Shown in pieces: positions 16,997 through 24,988 of a stretch of DNA of 64,000 bases. Positions within the stretch are counted from its first letter, which is position 1. The number at the start of each line of letters is the position of its first letter. Source of the DNA: Paraburkholderia piptadeniae (GTDB lineage Bacteria; Pseudomonadota; Gammaproteobacteria; Burkholderiales; Burkholderiaceae); contig NZ_CYGY02000052.1 in NCBI RefSeq assembly GCF_900007165.1, positions 45,968 through 109,967 of the forward strand. Reading direction: 5' to 3'. The position numbers were made by a program, and so were the translations under genes. The notes below the pieces were generated by a model that saw only the letters and a list, made by a program, of their open reading frames with translations, was not told the origin of the DNA and did no database searches.

Positions 16997-19276
16997 ATGC
17001 AGGATCCAGAAGCACTCGGCGGACTGACCCATCAGGGCGGCGTGGAGTATCACGGCGAGGACCCCGACGGCGCTTTCATCGCACCGGAAAACCTGAACGT
17101 CGCCGCCGCGACGCAGCATGTGCTGAAATCGGGCGGCACGTTCATCGTCAACGATCCGCTCGGCGATGTGACGGGGCACGACGACGGCCTGTTCGTCAAC
17201 GATACACGCGTGCTCTCGCAGCTGCGCCTGACCTTCGGCGGCCGCGCGCCGTCGCTGCTGTCGGGCAGCGTCAGCAGCGACAACACCTCATTCACCGCGC
17301 ATCTGACCAACCGTCCGCTGCCGCCGCTCGGCGGCGCCAGCACGCCGGAAGGCGTGATTCACGTCGAACGCGTGCGCGTGCTGTCGGGCACGGTGATGAA
17401 CGAAGCGATCGAGCTCACCAACTACGGCACGACGGATGCCGTCGTGCCGCTGTCTATTTCGTTCGCGGGCGACTTTCGCGACATGTTCGAAGTGCGCGGC
17501 CTGAAGCGCGACCGTGGAGGCACGATCGAAACGCCTCGCGTGCACAAGAACGAAGTGTTGCTCGGCTATGTGGGTCTCGACGACGTCGTGCGCCGCGTGC
17601 GCGTCGCCTTCTCTCCGATGCCCGACAAGCTGCTCGCGGGCCGCGCCGATTACTCGGTGAATCTGCCGGCGCAGGCATGCGTGTCGATCTATCTGTCGGT
17701 GGCCGTGCAGGTCGAGGCGCACAAGGGCGCGCCCGACGTCAACGTGCCGCAATCGACGCATACCGTCACCGAGCTGCACGTCTCGCAGATCGATGCGGCG
17801 CGGCCTCGCGTGGGCCGCTCGGCCGTGCGTGCGGCGCTCGTCGACGCGCACCTCGTGATGCGCGAGCGGCGCCGCGCATCGGCGCGCGTGCGCTCGAGCA
17901 ATCCGCTTTTCAACGCATGGATCGACCGCTCGCAAGCCGACCTCAATTTGCTGACGACGGATCTCGCGACGGGGCCGTATCCGTATGCGGGCATTCCGTG
18001 GTTCTCGACGCCGTTCGGGCGCGACGCCGTCATTACGTCGTTGCAGACGCTGTGGCTGCAGCCGGGTCTCGCGCGCGGCGTGCTGCGCTTTCTCGCCGAG
18101 CATCAGGCGAAGGAGGACTCCGCATTCCGCGATGCCGCCGTCGGCAAGATCATGCACGAAATGCGCCGCAGCGAAATGGCGGCGACGGGCGAGGTGCCGT
18201 TTGCGCTGTATTACGGCGGTGTCGATACGACGCCGCTGTTCATCGTGCTCGCGGGCGCTTACGTTGCGCGCACGGGTGACACGAAGCTCGTCGACGAGTT
18301 GTGGCCGGCGCTCGAACGCGCGACGAAGTGGGTGTCGGCCGTGTGCGACCGCAACCGCTACGGCCTGCTCGATTATCAGCGCGCGTCGGACAGCGGCCTG
18401 GCGAACCAGGGCTGGAAGGACAGTCACGATTCCGTCTTTCACGCGGACGGACGCTACCCCGACGGGCCTATCGCGCTCGTCGAAGTGCAGGCCTATGCGA
18501 GCGCCGCGTTCGACACGATGGCGCACTTCGCGACGCTGCGCGGCCAGACCGAAGAGGCCAAGCGCTACACGCAGCGCGCGACGGCGATACGCGCGTGTGT
18601 CGAAGACAAGTACTGGATGGACGACACGAACTTCTACGGCATCGCGCTGGACGGCAAGGGCGATCTGTGCCGCGTGCTCGCGTCGAATGCGGGGCATCTG
18701 CTCGCGTTCGGCTTGCCGTCGCGCGAGCGCGGCGAAGCCGTGGCGCGTGCGCTGGAGTCGGCGCTCTTTCATACCGGCTGGGGCGTGCGCACACTGGCGG
18801 CGGGCCAGCCGCGCTTCAATCCGATGGCGTATCACAACGGCTCCGTCTGGCCGCACGACAATGCGATCTGCGCGCGCGGCCTCGCGCGCTACGGCGCCAA
18901 GGCGGCCGCCGTGCGTCTGTTGCAGGCGCTCTTTCAGGCAGCCGTCAATTTCGACATGCGGCTGCCGGAGCTGTTTTGCGGCTTTCCGCGTCGCCGTGGC
19001 GAACCGCCGACGGCGTACCCCGTCGCGTGTCTGCCGCAAGCCTGGGCAGCCGGCTCGCCGTTCATGATGCTCGAAGCGTGCCTCGGCGTGACGATCGACG
19101 CGGCACGGCGCGAAGTACTGATCGAGCAGCCGATGCTGCCCGAAGGCATCGACTGGATCGAGATCAGCGATTTGCGCGTCGGCGATTCGTCGGTGTCGAT
19201 CACGTTCCGGCGTGTCGCGGGTAAGGTCGTGGCGTCGGCAGAGCAGGGGGATGTGCGGGTGATCGCGCTGTTGTAA
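16997..19276 (+). CDS. Amylo-alpha-1,6-glucosidase family protein (glycogen-debranching type)
   Basis: A 759-residue protein with an N-terminal GDE_N_bis-type domain (about residues 40-240: GGTFIVNDPLGDVTG, GLFVNDTRVLSQ) and a C-terminal (alpha/alpha)6 glycosidase domain (about 300-740). The latter shows PWFSTPFGRDAVITSLQ, the NQGWKDSHDSV acid-containing segment and HNGSVWPHDNA. Members act on alpha-1,6-glucosidic links or related oligosaccharides. The second ATG at 16997 is chosen because CAGGAG lies seven bases upstream; the ATG at 16991 is only one base away from it. No glycogen-synthesis genes are adjacent, so its substrate here is open. Confidence 0.9.
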   Translation: MQDPEALGGLTHQGGVEYHGEDPDGAFIAPENLNVAAATQHVLKSGGTFIVNDPLGDVTGHDDGLFVNDTRVLSQLRLTFGGRAPSLLSGSVSSDNTSFTAHLTNRPLPPLGGASTPEGVIHVERVRVLSGTVMNEAIELTNYGTTDAVVPLSISFAGDFRDMFEVRGLKRDRGGTIETPRVHKNEVLLGYVGLDDVVRRVRVAFSPMPDKLLAGRADYSVNLPAQACVSIYLSVAVQVEAHKGAPDVNVPQSTHTVTELHVSQIDAARPRVGRSAVRAALVDAHLVMRERRRASARVRSSNPLFNAWIDRSQADLNLLTTDLATGPYPYAGIPWFSTPFGRDAVITSLQTLWLQPGLARGVLRFLAEHQAKEDSAFRDAAVGKIMHEMRRSEMAATGEVPFALYYGGVDTTPLFIVLAGAYVARTGDTKLVDELWPALERATKWVSAVCDRNRYGLLDYQRASDSGLANQGWKDSHDSVFHADGRYPDGPIALVEVQAYASAAFDTMAHFATLRGQTEEAKRYTQRATAIRACVEDKYWMDDTNFYGIALDGKGDLCRVLASNAGHLLAFGLPSRERGEAVARALESALFHTGWGVRTLAAGQPRFNPMAYHNGSVWPHDNAICARGLARYGAKAAAVRLLQALFQAAVNFDMRLPELFCGFPRRRGEPPTAYPVACLPQAWAAGSPFMMLEACLGVTIDAARREVLIEQPMLPEGIDWIEISDLRVGDSSVSITFRRVAGKVVASAEQGDVRVIALL

Positions 19277-19313
19277 GCCACCGACTTTCAACCTTCTTCG
19301 ACGGAGCCCGAAC

Positions 19314-20054
19314 ATGCCGCAAAACGTCTACGTCGTGTTCAAGGGCACGCTGAAACTGGGCGTGCCCTTTCTCGACGGCTACAAGGGCGACCCCCACTAT
19401 GTGATCGTGGTCGACGATACCAAAGGGGGCGACTTCGAGATCGTCACCAACGTGAAGTCCGACAGCTCGCTCGCGGGTGCCGCCGGATACAACGTGCTCT
19501 ATGCGTGGAACCAGTATTTCGATCATCCGATGATCGCCGATCTCGCGAAGCTGCCGCTCGGCCTCACGCAGACGGGATTTCCGAAGCTGGACTACGTGCA
19601 CGACACGCGTCTCGTCGATCTCACGACGATGCGCCCCATCACGCTCGATACGCAGACCGAGCACAACGACATCAACGCGCTGGTCAACGGGATGTTGCAG
19701 CTCGACATGTCGGCGGCGCCCGTCGACTATGTGTATCGGAGCAAGAGCGGCACCGATAGCCGGCGCGGCTGGAAGCCCACGAAGAATGTCACCGTGTACG
19801 GCTTCGGCTTTCTGTTCGAGCCGGAGAAGGACGGCTTGCACGAGACGCACATGAACCAGGGCAATCCGAAGCCGCAGCCCGGCAGCCACGTGAGGGACCA
19901 TTCATCGGAGAACGGGACCTTTCAGGACGGCGCGGTGCTGGTCGAAGTGGATGGGCGGTTCCAGGCGCTCTTCGTGGCGTTCCAGACCCAGCTCGTGCCG
20001 ACCGACAACCGGGGCTGGCCGATTCCCGGCACGTCGCATCCGATTCTCGGCTAG
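19314..20054 (+). CDS. DUF2278 (YukJ-like) family protein
   Basis: A 246-residue soluble protein of the DUF2278 family. Visible are the opening YVVFKGTLKLG, PHYVIVVDD, VTNVKSD and the family's GLHETHMNQGNP and FQDGAVLVE blocks. The function of the family is unknown. It begins 37 bases after the debranching-enzyme stop in the same direction and may be in its transcript. No signal peptide or membrane segment is seen. Confidence 0.82.
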   Translation: MPQNVYVVFKGTLKLGVPFLDGYKGDPHYVIVVDDTKGGDFEIVTNVKSDSSLAGAAGYNVLYAWNQYFDHPMIADLAKLPLGLTQTGFPKLDYVHDTRLVDLTTMRPITLDTQTEHNDINALVNGMLQLDMSAAPVDYVYRSKSGTDSRRGWKPTKNVTVYGFGFLFEPEKDGLHETHMNQGNPKPQPGSHVRDHSSENGTFQDGAVLVEVDGRFQALFVAFQTQLVPTDNRGWPIPGTSHPILG

Positions 20055-20201
20055 CGATACCCTGACGTGCCCATCGCTGCACGGTGCTGACACAGTGCTA
20101 AGCTTGCAAACGCGTTCAGCGAATTTTCAGGGGCGGCGTCGCGCTTGCGCCGGATTCATCCGACGAGTGCCGGCAGGCGCAGCAGCCCACGGGAGAAGCT
20201 C

Positions 20202-21164
20202 ATGGCGGCACGCTCGATTGCATCGTTGTCCCTCTCGTTCGGCCTCGTGTCGATTCCTGTGCGGCTCTATTCCGCGACCGAAAGCGGGTCGGACGTGCGC
20301 TTCAACATGCTCGCGCCCGACGGCTCGCGCGTGAAGCAGCAATACATCTCGGAGACGACGGGCGCCGTCGTCGAGCGCTCGTCGATGAAGAAGGGCTATG
20401 AGTTCGAGAAGGACCGCTTCGTCGTCTTCACCGCCGACGAACTGAAGGAGCTCGAAGAAAGCGCGAGTCATGTCGTCGAGATCGTGGCCTTCATTCCGGA
20501 GAAGTCGGTCGATCCCGTCTACTACGACAAGGCGTACTACATCGCGCCCGACAAGCGCGGCGGCAAGCCGTATAGCCTGCTGCAACAGGCGCTCGCGGAA
20601 AGCGGCCGCTGTGCGCTGGCGAAGTGGGCGTTCAAGGGCAAGACGCGCATCGTTCAGGTGCGGCCGGCCGAAGACGGCCTCGTGTTCCAGCAACTGCTGT
20701 TCGCGGACGAAGTGCGCTCGCTGAAGGACCTGAACATCGAGCACGTGAGCGTCACTGCGTCGGAATTGAAGCTCGCGATGCAGATCATCGAGCAGGGCAC
20801 CGAGGACCATTACGACCCGAGTGCCTACGAGGACGAGGAGAAAAAACGCATCCTCGCGGCCATCGATCGGAAGATCGATGGCCAGCAGGTCATCTCGGCC
20901 GAGCGCGCGGATGTGCCCGAGCCGGGCGGCGAAGTGATCGACCTGATGGAAGCATTGCGCGCGAGCCTGAAAGGCGGCGCGAGGGCCAAGCCTGCGGCCG
21001 CATCTGCGAGCCCGTCCGCGAGCCCGTCCGCGAGCCCGCAAAAGCGCAAGGCTGCCGAGCCGGTGACAGACATCGCCGCCGCGCCGAAAACGCGTAAGCC
21101 CGCCGCGCGCGCGGCAAAAGCACCCGCCGCCGACGTGCCGGCCAAGGTTCGGGCGCGCAAGTGA
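20202..21164 (+). CDS. ku: Ku protein, non-homologous end-joining
   Basis: A 320-residue bacterial Ku, which binds DNA ends and recruits LigD. The Ku core spans residues 1-250 (IASLSLSFGLVSIPVRLYSATE, YYDKAYYIAPDK, ALAESGRCALAKW), followed by a low-complexity Ala/Pro/Ser/Lys-rich tail with repeated Ser-Pro-Ser-Ala units and a basic end suited to DNA binding. GGGAGAAG precedes ATG 20202. No ligD is in the window. Its stop overlaps the start of a MerR/TPR gene by four bases. Confidence 0.93.
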   Translation: MAARSIASLSLSFGLVSIPVRLYSATESGSDVRFNMLAPDGSRVKQQYISETTGAVVERSSMKKGYEFEKDRFVVFTADELKELEESASHVVEIVAFIPEKSVDPVYYDKAYYIAPDKRGGKPYSLLQQALAESGRCALAKWAFKGKTRIVQVRPAEDGLVFQQLLFADEVRSLKDLNIEHVSVTASELKLAMQIIEQGTEDHYDPSAYEDEEKKRILAAIDRKIDGQQVISAERADVPEPGGEVIDLMEALRASLKGGARAKPAAASASPSASPSASPQKRKAAEPVTDIAAAPKTRKPAARAAKAPAADVPAKVRARK

Positions 21165-22000
21165 CGGGAGCGGACGCGGCGCATAGCCTGTCGATGCGCG
21201 AGCTGGAGTCGATGCTGGGCGTGTCGCGGCGAGTCGTGTCGGGACTCGTCGACGCCGGCTTCGTGACGCCGACGCGTGGCCCGCGCAACGCGCTGCGCTT
21301 CACGTTTCAGGATGTCGTGCTGCTGAGGACGGCGCTCCAGTTGCGCGCATCCAATATTCCTCCGCGCAAGATCGTGCAGGCGTTGAAGCGCCTCAGGTCT
21401 GAGTTGCCCGATGCATTGCCGCTGTCGGGCATTCGCGTCACGGCTGTCGGCAATGAGATCGTGGTGCGAACGGGCCCATCGCAATGGGACGCGATAACAG
21501 GCCAGCATCTGCTCGACTTCGAAGTGGCGCAGATCAGGGGCGACGTGGTGTTTCTCGAATCGTCGCCGCAGCCGAAGGACGCCGCGCGCGAGGCCGACGA
21601 GTGGTACGGCCTCGCGGGCCAATTGATCGAGTCGGATGCGAAGGGCGCGGAGCAGGCGTATAGAAAAGCGATAGCGCTTTCGCCCGAGCCGTTTTATGCA
21701 GCGTATGTCGATCTCGGCGCGCTGCTATGTGAAAGCGACGCGCGCTGCGAAGACGCGCTGCATGTATTCGACGACGCGCTGTCGTATTTCCCCGAAGACG
21801 CGGTGCTTCATTTCAATCGCGCGGTGGCGCTGGAAGGACTGGAGCGGCTTGCGGATGCGGAGCGAAGCTACGAGCGTTGTCTCGAGCTCGATCCGTCGTA
21901 TGCGGATGCGCATCACAATCTCGCCATTCTTCTCGATGGCCTCGGCGACCAGCAGGGGTTGTTGCGGCATCTGAATGCGTATCGGCGGTTGACGACCTAG
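21161..22000 (+). CDS. MerR-type helix-turn-helix plus TPR repeat protein coupled to Ku
   Basis: A 279-residue protein with an N-terminal MerR-like winged helix (about residues 8-75: SMRELESMLGVSRRVVSGLVDAGF, RFTFQDVVLLRTA), a linker, and C-terminal tetratricopeptide repeats (about 140-275: EQAYRKAIALSPEPFYAAY, DALSYFPEDAVLHFNRAVA, ERSYERCLELDPSYADAHHNLA). The GTG start at 21161 lies inside the ku stop (GTGA overlap), so translation is coupled to Ku. This suggests a regulator or scaffold acting with end-joining. No enzymatic domain is seen. Confidence 0.85.
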   Translation: MTGADAAHSLSMRELESMLGVSRRVVSGLVDAGFVTPTRGPRNALRFTFQDVVLLRTALQLRASNIPPRKIVQALKRLRSELPDALPLSGIRVTAVGNEIVVRTGPSQWDAITGQHLLDFEVAQIRGDVVFLESSPQPKDAAREADEWYGLAGQLIESDAKGAEQAYRKAIALSPEPFYAAYVDLGALLCESDARCEDALHVFDDALSYFPEDAVLHFNRAVALEGLERLADAERSYERCLELDPSYADAHHNLAILLDGLGDQQGLLRHLNAYRRLTT

Positions 22001-22207
22001 CGCGGCCGTCTGCGCCAATCTTTGAGCACGTCCGTTCTGCTGATTCTCGATTGGCGAGCGTCCAAAAAGGCGTAGACTTTTGGCTTGCGCACGCCGAGCC
22101 GGTGTGCGAGAAACGCCTGCGCTGGCTCTCTTGTTCGCCATGCGCACGGGTTGATTTCGGTGCAACGGTACGCACGTAGTGAAGACAGGAATAGAGGTCC
22201 ACAACCC

Positions 22208-22552
22208 ATGCTGAAACCCGAATTCAACGACGCCGACAGTGCGCGTCCGGAACTACTTTGCTTCCTTGTCGCGATTGCGGCGGCTTCGCACGCCCTTACA
22301 CAGGAATGGCGTGTCGATCATGTCGTCGAATGCTGCCGTCGCTGGCTGAGGAAAAACGACGTGAAGATGCACTGGCTCGATCGGGTCAAGATCGGGCAAC
22401 TCGCGCTGAAAATCGCGAGCGAGGACCTGCTGGACGCAGGTATCGCCGTGCGTCTTTCCAGCGTGAACGCGCTCTTTACGAGCGAAATGGAATTGAACGA
22501 GGCGAGCACGATGGTGCAGCGAATGATGTCGCTGTGCCAGGAAGCGCTTTGA
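22208..22552 (+). CDS. Small protein of unknown function
   Basis: A 114-residue soluble protein that I do not recognise. It is mostly helical in appearance, with an aromatic/basic centre (WRVDHVVECCRRWLRKND) and a C-terminal helix ending in CQEAL. ATG 22208 follows a weak GAGG site. It lies 207 bases after the TPR gene in the same direction. Confidence 0.55.
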   Translation: MLKPEFNDADSARPELLCFLVAIAAASHALTQEWRVDHVVECCRRWLRKNDVKMHWLDRVKIGQLALKIASEDLLDAGIAVRLSSVNALFTSEMELNEASTMVQRMMSLCQEAL

Positions 22553-22690
22553 TCGACCAGCGTCGATACGGATTTTCAAACACAGCATTGCAATCCCGCT
22601 AGCTGATCGCAAGACGTCCACCGTTCATACTGCACACCTTTGCAGCGCCGCATAGGGCGAGCGCGACGGGAGCCTGGTGTAGAGGTTGTT

Positions 22691-23062
22691 GTGAGCGATA
22701 TCGGAGTGAATGAGGCGCGACCGCGGCGCGCCAGTCTGACAAGACGCGGGCTGACCATTGCGGCAACGAGGCTGGTCAAATGGGCGGCCCTGTTCGCCAT
22801 CGCACCACTGATGATGCAGGCCTGCTCCAGTGCGAGTCCCATAACGGAAGCGGCCAACCCGGGACGATATTCCCTTCACGCGACGGCCGCGGGCGGCAGC
22901 GTCGCATGGGCGAGATCGCACAAGGCGGTCATGCAAAGCGCGAGCGACTTCTGTCAACAGCGCGGGCAGATGCTCAGCGTCGTTTCCGAGTCTTCGAAGG
23001 GTGTGCGGCCACTCGAAGAACATGAGACGGAACTCACGTTCGAATGTCACTCGCGGTTTTGA
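22691..23062 (+). CDS. Small putative lipoprotein
   Basis: About 123 residues with a basic N-region (RPRRASLTRRGLT), a hydrophobic core (WAALFAIAPLMM) and a lipobox-like MMQAC near residue 46, predicting export and lipid attachment. The mature part has a conserved-looking FCQQRGQMLSVVSES stretch and a final Cys near the C-terminus that could pair with it. GTG 22691 with GAGG upstream is preferred. Function unknown. Confidence 0.6.
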   Translation: MSDIGVNEARPRRASLTRRGLTIAATRLVKWAALFAIAPLMMQACSSASPITEAANPGRYSLHATAAGGSVAWARSHKAVMQSASDFCQQRGQMLSVVSESSKGVRPLEEHETELTFECHSRF

Positions 23063-23153
23063 TTTCCACTCGCCAGATCCAGGCTGCCAGCCTATATAAA
23101 AGGGTGCGATAGGGAACGTCCTGCTAGCGGGTAAGGCAGCAGTGACGAAGTAG

Positions 23154-24506
23154 CTATCCGAGCTCCGCCGGTTCGCTGTTCAGCATGCTCTTCGGAATCG
23201 ACAGAATCAGCACGCAACTGACGAGAAGGCAGGCGCCGAGCGCATACGTGCCGTTGTTGATGTTGCCCGTCAGGTCTTTCGCCACGCTGGTAATCATCGA
23301 GCCGGTAAAGCCTGAGAGATTTCCGACGGAGTTGATGAGCGCTATGCCCGCCGCTGCAGCCGTGCCCGAGAGAATCTGCCCGGGGAAGGTCCAGTAAATC
23401 GGCATCAGGCCAAGGATGGCGCAGGTCGCGATCGTCAGGAACAGAATCGACAGCGGCACGTTGTTCGCAAAGAGCGCGCTGAGAATCAGGCCGACGCCGC
23501 CGATGCATGCGGGAATCGCAGCGTGCATCCGACGCTCGCCCGTCTTGCGCGAGTGCGCCGCGTTCCAGATCATCACCACCACCGCGCTGAGGTACGGAAT
23601 GGCTGTCAGCAAGCCGATGTTAAAGGTGCTTTTCACGCCCGACGCCTTGATGATCGACGGCAGCCAGAATGCGAGGCCATAGAAGCCGGTGTTGAACGTC
23701 AACAGGATGAAGGTCAGCAGCCATACGCGCGGGCTCTTGAGCGCCGCTGCAACGCTATGCGTCTTCTTTGTGCTTTCCTGTTCGATATTTCTTTGCAGCA
23801 GGGCCTTTTCGGAAGCCGTCAGCCAATTCGCCGATTGAATGCCGTCGCCCATCCGGAACAGCACGACGAATGCGACGAGGATCGAAGGAATACCTTCCAG
23901 CAAAAGCATCCATTGCCAGCCGCCCAAGCCGAGCAGGCCGTGTGTGTTTTCCATCAGCCATCCGGAAACGATGCCGCCCAGCGTCAGGCTCACGGGAATG
24001 GCAATCAGGAACCCCGACATCGCGACGCTTTGTCGACGGGCCGGGAACCAGTAGTTCATGTAGAGAATGATGCCCGGGAAGAAGCCAGCCTCGCAGACAC
24101 CCAGCAGGAAGCGGAGGATGTAGAACATCGTCGAGGTTTCGACGTGGAAGAAGTTGGCTAGCGGCGAGATGAAGGCGAGGGACGACGAGACGATACCCCA
24201 TGTCACCATGATGCGGGCGATCCAGAAACGCGCTCCGTAGCGGTGAAGAAGCAGGTTGCTCGGCATCTCGAAGAAGAAGTATCCCCAGAAGAAGATACTT
24301 GCACCGACGGCATAGACGCCATCGCTCAGGCCGAGTGAGTCGAGCATCTGCAACTTCGCAAAGCCGACGTTGACCCGATCCAGGTAGGCGACGACGTAAC
24401 ACAGAAGCAGCAGCGGCAAGATGCGCTTCAGCACCTTGCGATAAAGCAGTTCTTCAGTCTCATTGACAGCGACGGATGAAGCCGCGGCCTGAGTGATGGT
24501 GGGCAT
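23154..24506 (-). CDS. MFS transporter, anion:cation symporter (ACS) family, probable sugar-acid importer
   Basis: A 450-residue, 12-TM major facilitator of the ACS family (ExuT, GudP and phthalate permease relatives). Seen are LPLLLLCYVVAYLDRVNVGFAKLQM in the first segment, FFEMPSNLLLHRYGARFWIAR, and GVCEAGFFPGIILYMNYWFP. GGAG lies seven bases before ATG 24506. It is divergent from a sugar-acid dehydratase operon, and the shared intergenic DNA carries three palindromic operators, so it probably imports the aldonic acid that the operon degrades. Confidence 0.9.
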   Translation of the reverse strand: MPTITQAAASSVAVNETEELLYRKVLKRILPLLLLCYVVAYLDRVNVGFAKLQMLDSLGLSDGVYAVGASIFFWGYFFFEMPSNLLLHRYGARFWIARIMVTWGIVSSSLAFISPLANFFHVETSTMFYILRFLLGVCEAGFFPGIILYMNYWFPARRQSVAMSGFLIAIPVSLTLGGIVSGWLMENTHGLLGLGGWQWMLLLEGIPSILVAFVVLFRMGDGIQSANWLTASEKALLQRNIEQESTKKTHSVAAALKSPRVWLLTFILLTFNTGFYGLAFWLPSIIKASGVKSTFNIGLLTAIPYLSAVVVMIWNAAHSRKTGERRMHAAIPACIGGVGLILSALFANNVPLSILFLTIATCAILGLMPIYWTFPGQILSGTAAAAGIALINSVGNLSGFTGSMITSVAKDLTGNINNGTYALGACLLVSCVLILSIPKSMLNSEPAELG

Positions 24507-24615
24507 AGCGTTGTCTCCTTTTGCATATGTCGTGCGTGGTCTCGTTCGAAGCGAAAGACCGCTCAGCGTACTTCGTCGTGGTTTGCAAGCGCGTCCAATA
24601 GCGCCTCGAATGATA

Positions 24616-24627
24616 GTTACCGGTAAC
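24616..24627. promoter_or_regulatory. LacI/GntR-type operator, site 1
   Basis: Perfect 12-bp palindrome GTTACCGGTAAC with a central CG, the hallmark of LacI-family repressor sites and very close to E. coli GntR operators. It lies about 110 bases upstream of the transporter start. Confidence 0.75.
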
Positions 24628-24659
24628 ATCGCGGTGCGCAATCGTCGATGCGCAAAAAT

Positions 24660-24671
24660 GTTATCGGTAAC
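24660..24671. promoter_or_regulatory. LacI/GntR-type operator, site 2
   Basis: GTTATCGGTAAC, an 11-of-12 match to site 1 and 44 bases from it; it is preceded by AAT so that ATGTTATCGGTAAC reads as an extended site. Confidence 0.7.
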
Positions 24672-24852
24672 GAAGTTAGCACGAGGAGGCATCGCAGGGC
24701 AAGCCAGGGGAATCTACCTGGATAGTGGATGGCGTCGGCGTGGGTTGCGATCGTGACGGCCGTCGCACGCGGCATCAGACGACCATTTCTCATGAAAACG
24801 CGTAAGCTTGGCGAGGTGCGCAGACCCCGCACAGCGTGATAACATCGATAAT

Positions 24853-24864
24853 GTTACCGATAAC
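24853..24864. promoter_or_regulatory. LacI/GntR-type operator, site 3
   Basis: GTTACCGATAAC inside ATGTTACCGATAACAA, about 125 bases upstream of the dehydratase start. An additional AACAT/ATGTT inverted pair overlaps it on the left (24841-24855). Confidence 0.75.
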
Positions 24865-24988
24865 AAATTGCTGAATCGGGCGAGACAAGGAGACAGCCGC
24901 AGGCACCCGACGGGCGCCGACGCTGCCCATATCACCGGCGATCGTGAAGGGCACATCGCCAGCACATGGAACAACGGAGTACAACGCA

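Larger units (their letters stand above)
24507..24988. promoter_or_regulatory. Divergent control region of the sugar-acid transporter and catabolic operon
   Basis: A 482-base, relatively AT-rich stretch that contains the three operators, both ribosome sites and presumably both promoters. No gene is visible in it. No LacI- or GntR-family gene is found nearby in the window. Confidence 0.7.

Noticed and set aside
17288-19315. A 675-codon minus-strand open frame over the debranching-enzyme gene
   Set aside because: Antisense shadow of a high-GC gene; no domain or ribosome site.
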